Shown: positions 58,201 to 64,000 of the stretch, in pieces
Layout of the letters: the number at the start of each line of letters is the position of its first letter
How positions within the stretch are numbered: position 1 is the stretch's first letter
Source: Actinomycetota bacterium
GTDB taxonomy: Bacteria; Actinomycetota; Actinomycetes; Nanopelagicales; Nanopelagicaceae
Length of the DNA: 64,000 bases
Assembly (NCBI GenBank): GCA_026392945.1
Contig: JAPLBB010000052.1
Coordinates: 30,840 to 94,839 of the forward strand
Reading direction: 5' to 3'
Position numbers and translations under genes: made by a program
The notes under the pieces: model-generated
Told to the model about the DNA's origin: nothing
Database searches by the model: none
What the model saw: only the letters and a program-made list of their open reading frames with translations

Positions 58201-59758
58201 ACCGCCACCGCACCATGACATTTACTCAATAGAGGATCTGGCTCAATTAATCCATGATCTAAAGAATGCAAATAAGAATGCACGCGTACACGTGAAGTTA
58301 GTGGCCGAAGTAGGCGTTGGCACAGTAGCAGCAGGTGTAAGCAAAGCACATGCTGATGTAGTTCTTATTTCTGGTCATGATGGTGGAACTGGTGCATCAC
58401 CACTTACATCATTAAAACATGCAGGAGCGCCATGGGAATTAGGACTAGCTGAGACACAACAAACTTTGATGCTAAATGGTTTACGCGATCGAATTGTTGT
58501 TCAAGTTGATGGCCAAATGAAAACCGGTAGAGATGTTTTAATTGCTGCTTTATTGGGAGCAGAAGAGTTTGGTTTTGCTACCGCACCCTTGGTTGTATCT
58601 GGCTGTGTCATGATGCGCGTTTGTCATTTAGATACCTGCCCGGTTGGCGTTGCAACTCAAAACCCAGAGTTACGAAAGAAATTCAACGGAAAGCCTGAGT
58701 TTGTTGAAACATTTTTTGAGTATATTGCAGAAGAAGTACGAGAGTTGTTAGCAAGCCTTGGGTTTAAGAGTTTAGAAGATGTGATTGGTCAGGTTGAGTT
58801 ACTTGATACAAAATCTGCCGTTGCTCACTGGAAAGCAAGTGGTTTAGATCTATCTCCATTATTGATAGAGCCAACCAATAATGATTCAAGAAAGAACACT
58901 ACAACGCAAGATCATGGCTTAGATGCTGCACTCGATAATGAGTTGATTAGATTATCTGCTGATGCATTAAATAAGGCTGAACCCGTTAGATTGGAAATGA
59001 AAGTCCGAAATGTTAATCGAACTGTAGGAACAATGCTTGGAGCTGAGATAACTCGCAAGTATGGGGGAGCAGGTTTACCGGCAGATACAGTTGATATAAC
59101 TTTCCACGGCTCAGCTGGTCAATCATTTGGCGCCTTTATTCCTTCTGGCCTAACTCTTAGACTTTACGGAGATAGCAATGATTATGTTGCCAAAGGATTA
59201 TCTGGTGGCAGAGTAATCATCAGGCCAGATGAGCGGGCAAAATTTGATTCAAACAAAAATGTAATTGCTGGAAATGTAATTGGTTATGGCTCAACCTCTG
59301 GGGAAATAATGATTGCAGGTGTTGTTGGTGAGCGATTCTGTGTTAGAAACTCTGGCGCTACAGCAATAGTTGAAGGTGTTGGTGATCATGGCTGTGAATA
59401 CATGACTGGCGGAAATGTGATTGTGCTCGGCTCTATTGGTAGAAACTTTGCTGCCGGTATGTCTGGTGGGCGTGCATTTGTATTAGATCTTGATCAACGT
59501 TTAGTAAATACAGAGATGGTGGATGTTTTATCACTACCAGCTGATCAAGAAGAAATTGTTAAAGGACTTATTTCAAAGTTTTATGCTGAAACTGGTTCAA
59601 AAATTGCAAGTGAGGTTATTAATGATTGGGCAAGTAGTAAGAGTCGGATTTCACTAGTAATGCCAAGGGACTATGCAAGAGTTTTAGAGGTAATGGCAAA
59701 AGCACAGCGCGAAGGTTTACCAGTAGAGAGCGCAGTTATGGCGGCAATAAGTGGCTGA
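55232..59758 (+). CDS. gltB: glutamate synthase large subunit
   Basis: [12 protein letters not shown] class-II amidotransferase N-terminus, [34 protein letters not shown] start. Confidence 0.96.
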   Translation: MENRKLFSTTPNAVGLYDPANEHDACGVAMVATLNKLPTHEIVSKALTALRNLEHRGASGAEPDSGDGAGILIQIPDKFYRSVVDFNLPNAGKYATGIFFVNSGEEGYRQSIEKIAKEEGLEIIGWRDLPVDSKSLGKTALSVMPDFKQIFIAGKNSESDLVLERLAFCLRKRIEHTMPIYIPSLSSRTIVYKGMLTTGQLEEFFPDLSNPLVESPLALVHSRFSTNTFPSWPLAHPYRYIAHNGEINTVKGNRNWMSARETLLESDLIPGDLKRLFPIVNNSGSDSASFDEVLELLYLGGRSLPHSILMMIPEAWENHATMSQERKDFYTFHSTLMEPWDGPACVTFTDGKQVGAVLDRNGLRPSRFWVTDDGLVVLASEVGVLDFAPEKIIRKGRLQPGKMFLVDIEAGRIIEDDEIKQSLATSAPYADWLQGGLVRLSDLPAREHIVYPHSSVVRRQRAFGYTEEEIRIIITPMAKNGAEPLGSMGTDTPIAALSDKSRLLFDYFAQLFAQVTNPPLDAIREELVTSLGGSIGPEHNLLDPGPSSCRQISLQFPVIDNDELAKIIHVNADGDQPGFACHVVRGLFPIAGGGKSLVARIEAIRKEVSKAIEEGARIIVLSDRDGDAENAPIPSLLLTSAVHHHLIREKTRTKVGLVIESGEVREVHHVALLIGFGAAAVNPYLAMESAEDLVRQGVITGITPEKAVRNLIKSLGKGVLKVMSKMGVSTIASYTGAQIFEAIGLSKTIVDEYFVGVTSRLGGVDIEIIAKETIKRHHIAYPPGGEIPGAKKLQIGGEYQWRREGEPHLFDPETVFTLQHATRAKRYDVFKRYTSKVDDQSRRLMTLRGLFNFKEGVRKPISIDEVEPISEILKRFATGAMSYGSISQEAHETLAIAMNRIGGKSNTGEGGEDPARNTPDSNGDSRRSAIKQVASGRFGVTSEYLVNADDIQIKMAQGAKPGEGGQLPGNKVYPWIAKVRYSTPGVGLISPPPHHDIYSIEDLAQLIHDLKNANKNARVHVKLVAEVGVGTVAAGVSKAHADVVLISGHDGGTGASPLTSLKHAGAPWELGLAETQQTLMLNGLRDRIVVQVDGQMKTGRDVLIAALLGAEEFGFATAPLVVSGCVMMRVCHLDTCPVGVATQNPELRKKFNGKPEFVETFFEYIAEEVRELLASLGFKSLEDVIGQVELLDTKSAVAHWKASGLDLSPLLIEPTNNDSRKNTTTQDHGLDAALDNELIRLSADALNKAEPVRLEMKVRNVNRTVGTMLGAEITRKYGGAGLPADTVDITFHGSAGQSFGAFIPSGLTLRLYGDSNDYVAKGLSGGRVIIRPDERAKFDSNKNVIAGNVIGYGSTSGEIMIAGVVGERFCVRNSGATAIVEGVGDHGCEYMTGGNVIVLGSIGRNFAAGMSGGRAFVLDLDQRLVNTEMVDVLSLPADQEEIVKGLISKFYAETGSKIASEVINDWASSKSRISLVMPRDYARVLEVMAKAQREGLPVESAVMAAISG

Positions 59759-61208
59759 TCCAAAAGGTTTTTTAAACACTCCGAGGGAATTACCTAAGCG
59801 TCGTCCGGTTGATGTTCGTATCAAAGATTGGAAAGAGGTTTATCAGGAGCAGGATTTTGGTCAATTACAAAAGCAGGCTGGTAGATGCATGGATTGTGGA
59901 ATTCCTTTTTGCCATCAAGGTTGTCCACTCGGAAATTTAATACCAGAGTGGAATGATTTGATTTGGCGGGGTGAAAAAGCTGAAGCAATAGACCGACTTC
60001 ATGCTACAAATAATTTTCCAGAGTTCACTGGCAGATTATGTCCAGCTCCTTGTGAAACTGCATGCGTGGTGGCAATTAATTCTGATGCGGTTACTATCAA
60101 ACAAGTAGAGCTAAGAACTATCGAAGAGGCATTTTTAGAAAAACGGGTTGTGCCATTAATTCCCGATCGTTTATCTGGTAAAACTGTTGCAGTAATTGGG
60201 TCTGGACCAGCTGGACTTGCGGCAGCTCAACAACTGACGAGAGCAGGACACACGGTTGCCGTTTATGAACGTGCAGAGAAAATTGGCGGCTTACTTCGGT
60301 ATGGAATCCCAGAATTTAAAATGGAGAAATCAATTGTTGATCGAAGGCTCTATCAGATGGAGCAAGAGGGAACAAGGTTTAGAACAGGTGTAGATATCGG
60401 CAAAGATATAACTGGTTCGGCATTGCGAAATAAATATGACGCAGTAGTGATTGCAATTGGTGCAACTAATTGGCGCGATCTACCAATTCCTGGTCGAGAT
60501 GCAATCGGCGTCTACCAAGCTATGGAGTATTTACCATGGGGTAATAAGCAAGCACTGGGTGAGTTAACTTCAGAGCCAGCAATAAATGCATCTGGAAAAG
60601 ATGTTGTGATTTTAGGTGGCGGTGACACCGGAGCTGATTGTTTAGGTACAGCGATTAGGCAAGGTGCTAAATCTGTAACTCAACTTGAAATTATGCCAAG
60701 ACCAACAGAGGAGCGACCAGGTAATCAACCATGGCCAACTTATCCAATGATTTATCGGGTTAGCAGTGCACATGAAGAGTCTGGTGAGCGAATGTATTCT
60801 GTTTCAACCCAAGAGTTTGTTAAAAACGAAAATGGTAAATTAACTGGATTAAAGTTAGTAGAGACTAAATTTGTAAATGGAAAGTTCGAACCTATCCCTG
60901 GGAGTGAGAAAGTTATTCCTGCAGATCTTGTATTTTTGGCTATGGGCTTTACTGGACCGGAAAAAAGTGAACTACTAACTCAACTTGAGGTTACGTTAGA
61001 TGATCGCGGAACCATTATCCGTGATGAAAATTATGCAACCGCAGCCGAAGGCGTATATGTCTGTGGTGATGCAGGTCGGGGCCAGTCGCTAATTGTTTGG
61101 GCGATAGCGGAGGGAAGGAGTGCTGCTTCTGCTGTTGATACCTACTTATCTGGACACACTCAACTTCCATTCCCAATAGAACCTACCGCCCGACCATTGA
61201 TGGTTTAA
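59751..61208 (+). CDS. gltD: glutamate synthase small subunit
   Basis: [47 protein letters not shown]. Confidence 0.96.
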   Translation: MADPKGFLNTPRELPKRRPVDVRIKDWKEVYQEQDFGQLQKQAGRCMDCGIPFCHQGCPLGNLIPEWNDLIWRGEKAEAIDRLHATNNFPEFTGRLCPAPCETACVVAINSDAVTIKQVELRTIEEAFLEKRVVPLIPDRLSGKTVAVIGSGPAGLAAAQQLTRAGHTVAVYERAEKIGGLLRYGIPEFKMEKSIVDRRLYQMEQEGTRFRTGVDIGKDITGSALRNKYDAVVIAIGATNWRDLPIPGRDAIGVYQAMEYLPWGNKQALGELTSEPAINASGKDVVILGGGDTGADCLGTAIRQGAKSVTQLEIMPRPTEERPGNQPWPTYPMIYRVSSAHEESGERMYSVSTQEFVKNENGKLTGLKLVETKFVNGKFEPIPGSEKVIPADLVFLAMGFTGPEKSELLTQLEVTLDDRGTIIRDENYATAAEGVYVCGDAGRGQSLIVWAIAEGRSAASAVDTYLSGHTQLPFPIEPTARPLMV

Positions 61209-61217
61209 GGTCGACTT

Positions 61218-62660
61218 ATGCGTCGCGCGAAAATTGTTTGCACAATGGGGCCAGCTGTTGAATCCGTTGAGAAAATTACAGAGCTTATAAATGCTGGAAT
61301 GAATATGGCGCGCCTTAACCTTTCTCACGGCGGTCATGAAGAACATCAATCAAGACTTGACGCTGTAAGAGCAGTTTCAAAGAGAGCAAATAAGGCGGTA
61401 GCAATTTTAGTTGATTTACAAGGTCCTAAGATTAGATTGGGAAGATTTGCAGATGGCCCGCATGAACTTGCTCGGGGCGATATTTTCACCATCACCACAG
61501 ATGATGTTGTTGGGAGCAAAGAGCGAGTTGGAACAACTTATAAAGGATTACCGGGTGATTGCCGTCCGGGCGACAAGATAATGATTGATGATGGCAAGGT
61601 AACTGTCGAAGTTATCGAAGTGAAGAAAAATGATGTTATTACCAAAGTTATTCAACCAGGAATGGTAAGTAATAATAAAGGTATTAATTTACCGGGCGTT
61701 GCAGTATCAGTTCCAGCATTATCGGAAAAAGATATTGCCGATTTACGCTGGGGTCTAAAAGCTGGTGCAGATTTTATTGCCTTGTCTTTTGTGAGAAATG
61801 CTGCTGACATAAAAGATGTTCATAAGATTATGGATGAAGAAGGTAGGCGCATCCCAGTCATTGCCAAAATCGAGAAGCCTCAAGCGGTAGAAAATTTACA
61901 AGAGATCGTTGATGCATTTGATGGAATCATGGTGGCACGCGGTGACTTAGGGGTAGAGCTGCCAATTGAAGATGTACCAATGGTGCAAAAACGTTGCATA
62001 ACTATGGCTCGAGAATCTGCGAAGCCAGTCATAGTTGCAACTCAAATGCTTGATTCAATGATTAGTAATTCTCAGCCAACTAGAGCAGAGGCAACTGATT
62101 GTGCAAATGCAGTACTGGATGGCGCAGATGCATTAATGCTTTCCGGGGAAACAAGTGTTGGCGATTTTCCAATTGAAGCGGTAAAAATTATGGCAAGAAT
62201 TATTGAGCGAACCGAAGAGGTCGCACTAGATCAAATTCCACCTTTAAAACATTCACCCGCAACTAAGGGTGGGGCAATTACCAAAGCTGCAACTGAGGTC
62301 GGCTCAACAGTTGGAGCAAAGTTTTTAATTGCATTTACACAAAGTGGCGACTCGGCAAGAAGGATGTCTCGACTTCGTTCTCCAATTCCTATGCTGGCAC
62401 TGACACCTGAAATTGGCACATACAATCGATTAGCACTTTCATGGGGTGTGGAATCAATGATTACTGCAGTCGTTAACCACACGGACGAAATGGTTATGCA
62501 AGTTGATAAATTGTTGATTGAATCAAAACGAGTCAACATTGGGGACTTGGTCTTAATCGTTGCTGGATCACCTCCAGGAATTCCAGGCTCAATTAATGCC
62601 ATGCGTGTTCACAAAATCGGTGATGCTGTAGGTGGAGTTGCTCCCGCCTATCGTAAGTAA
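61218..62660 (+). CDS. pyk: pyruvate kinase
   Basis: RRAKIVCTMGPA, MNMARLNLSHGGHEEH, MVARGDLGVELP, VIVATQMLDSMI. Confidence 0.96.
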   Translation: MRRAKIVCTMGPAVESVEKITELINAGMNMARLNLSHGGHEEHQSRLDAVRAVSKRANKAVAILVDLQGPKIRLGRFADGPHELARGDIFTITTDDVVGSKERVGTTYKGLPGDCRPGDKIMIDDGKVTVEVIEVKKNDVITKVIQPGMVSNNKGINLPGVAVSVPALSEKDIADLRWGLKAGADFIALSFVRNAADIKDVHKIMDEEGRRIPVIAKIEKPQAVENLQEIVDAFDGIMVARGDLGVELPIEDVPMVQKRCITMARESAKPVIVATQMLDSMISNSQPTRAEATDCANAVLDGADALMLSGETSVGDFPIEAVKIMARIIERTEEVALDQIPPLKHSPATKGGAITKAATEVGSTVGAKFLIAFTQSGDSARRMSRLRSPIPMLALTPEIGTYNRLALSWGVESMITAVVNHTDEMVMQVDKLLIESKRVNIGDLVLIVAGSPPGIPGSINAMRVHKIGDAVGGVAPAYRK

Positions 62661-62704
62661 TTTCAATTAAAAAGATAAGCAATATAAACTACGACTCTCT
62701 TTTC

Positions 62705-62777
62705 GCCTCGGTACTCCAACGGTAGAGAGGACGGTCTCAAAAACCGTATAGTGTCGGTTCGAATCCGACTCGAGGCA
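62705..62777 (+). tRNA. tRNA with anticodon CAA (Leu by anticodon), class I architecture
   Basis: GCCTCGG/TCGAGGC acceptor, CTC/GAG D-stem with A14, GG and A21, ACGGT-CTCAAAA-ACCGT anticodon arm, 5-nt variable loop ATAGT, GTCGG-TTCGAAT-CCGAC T-arm, discriminator A; CCA not encoded. Confidence 0.88.
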
Positions 62778-62778
62778 C

Positions 62779-63369
62779 ATGAATAATCAAGATAAAAAAG
62801 TAAGAATATTAGTGGCCGAAGATGAAACTATCATTCGGTTAGATCTAGTTGAGATGTTGACTGAGGCTGGCTATGAAGTAATAGCACAAGCCGAAAATGG
62901 TGCCGTTGCAGTTGAGCTTGCAAAGAAATACAAACCAGATTTAGCAATACTTGATGTAAAGATGCCAGAGATGGATGGTATCACAGCAGCGGAGCAAATT
63001 ATTTTACTAGCACCCGTTTTAATGTTAACTGCATTTAGTCAGAGAGAATTAGTAGAACGCGCGAGAGATGCCGGTGTAATGGCATATGTTGTTAAACCAT
63101 TTTCAATAAATGATCTTGTGCCAGCTATTGAGATCGCTATTAGCCGACATAAGCAGATGAAATCTTTGGAAGATGAAGTTGCTGATATTTATGAGCGACT
63201 TGAAACTCGAAAAGTTATTGATCGTGCAAAAGGGATTTTAATGAAGGCGATGAACTTGTCAGAGCCTGAAAGTTTTAGTTGGATTCAAAAGACCGCAATG
63301 GATAGACGTATCTCCATGAAAGAGGTTGCTAACGCGATCATCTCACCTGAGGCCGCCCCGGATCGATAA
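62779..63369 (+). CDS. pdtaR: ANTAR-domain response regulator (PdtaR-like)
   Basis: receiver VRILVAEDETIIRLDL, LAILDVKMPEMDG, KPF; C-terminal ANTAR-type RKVIDRAKGILMKAMNLSEPESFSWIQKTAMDRRISMKEVA. Confidence 0.9.
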   Translation: MNNQDKKVRILVAEDETIIRLDLVEMLTEAGYEVIAQAENGAVAVELAKKYKPDLAILDVKMPEMDGITAAEQIILLAPVLMLTAFSQRELVERARDAGVMAYVVKPFSINDLVPAIEIAISRHKQMKSLEDEVADIYERLETRKVIDRAKGILMKAMNLSEPESFSWIQKTAMDRRISMKEVANAIISPEAAPDR

Positions 63370-63513
63370 CAATTTAGTAATACATACGCCTAAGGTGAGC
63401 CCTTATTTGGGGTTCTACCTCACAAAAAATTGCTCAAACCTAAACCTAAGCGTTAATCTTCACCCCTCCCTGTCCCGGGATATATGAACAGGAAGACAAA
63501 CAGAAAGGTACCA

Positions 63514-64000
63514 ATGAAAAAACTGTCAAAGATTGTTACCGGTTTAGCAGTTGCTGCACTTGCAGCTCTTCAAACAAGTTGATCATTTCAACTGATCTAC
63601 CGCTACAAGGATCAGCATTTGATTCAAATGATTCAACAAATAAAGCAATCCAACTTTACCTTGAACAACAAGGCTATAAGGCTGGCGACTACGAACTTGA
63701 TTTCAAGGCGTATGACAATGCAACAGCAGCCAAAGGTTCTTGGGATGATGCAAAGTGTGCAGCTAATGCACAAGATCACGTAGCTAATAAGAAGGAAGTT
63801 GCCGTAATGGGAACTTACAACTCAGGCTGCGCAAAGATTATTTCACCTGTATTGAACCAAGCTCCAGATGGTCCAATGCTTATGATCTCAAACGCAAACA
63901 CAAACCCAGGTCTTACAAAGAAGTGGAATGAAGGCGAGCCAGAGAAGTATTTCCCAACTGGTAACCGTTCATACGCTCGTGTATGTACAACTGATGACAA
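63514..64000 (+). pseudogene. branched-chain amino-acid-type ABC transporter substrate-binding protein, frameshifted after the signal peptide and truncated by the window edge
   Basis: frame 1: MKKLSKIVTGLAVAALAALQTS* (stop at 63580-63582); frame shifted from 63576: KLIISTDLPLQGSAFDSNDSTNKAIQLYLEQQGYKAGDYELDFKAYDNATAAKGSWDDAKCAANAQDHVANKKEVAVMGTYNSGCAKIISPVLNQ... Confidence 0.75.

Noticed and set aside
62231-62602. 123-aa minus-strand ORF opposite pyk
   Set aside because: Shadow of the conserved pyruvate kinase C-terminal region.
62748-62752. Idea that the short variable loop of the CAA tRNA is a deletion artifact like that suspected in ftsZ
   Set aside because: The gene satisfies class I tertiary-interaction positions (A14, A15-U48, A21, G26) exactly, so it looks like a genuine class I tRNA and not a class II tRNA with its arm lost.
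63380-63430. Possible hairpin aggtgagccc...gggttctacct after pdtaR
   Set aside because: Pairing is interrupted and no U-tract follows; too weak to call a terminator.
1-64000. Search for CRISPR arrays, transposases, integrases, phage genes, toxin-antitoxin or restriction-modification systems
   Set aside because: No spaced direct-repeat array and no ORF with such motifs was seen; the region looks like stable core chromosome.

Overview
The window is a continuous, gene-dense, low-GC bacterial chromosomal segment. Gene order points to a streamlined actinobacterium: mraZ-to-sepF dcw cluster without ftsA, pyk-tRNA-pdtaR, HisA next to trp genes. A freshwater Nanopelagicales/acI-like origin is my inference only. 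From left to right it contains: DNA repair genes (ogt-like, nfo); a PASTA Ser/Thr kinase; a PnuC-family transporter plus P-loop kinase operon behind a candidate TPP riboswitch; a two-part carotenoid cluster (crtYc/crtYd, crtB, crtI, GGPP synthase, then a second CrtI-like enzyme, a CruG-like glycosyltransferase, a CruF-like hydratase and a CrtA-like monooxygenase); an aquaporin-arsC pair; dinB; the full dcw cluster; ileS, a TraR/DksA protein, lspA, rluD and dnaE; hisA/priA-trpE-trpC-trpB-trpA; dsbA-like, lgt, gltBD and pyk; a tRNA with anticodon CAA; pdtaR; and the start of a branched-chain amino-acid-type substrate-binding protein. The main second-look items are: (1) an ftsZ ORF that appears to lack about 40 internal residues containing the first nucleotide-binding motif; (2) a three-way-junction RNA-like element between mraZ and rsmH; (3) a candidate TPP riboswitch on a PnuC/kinase operon; (4) a class-I tRNA with a CAA anticodon ending one nucleotide before the pdtaR start codon; (5) a frameshifted substrate-binding protein at the right edge; (6) a small ORF between trpE and trpC. 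I found no CRISPR array, transposon, prophage or rRNA.
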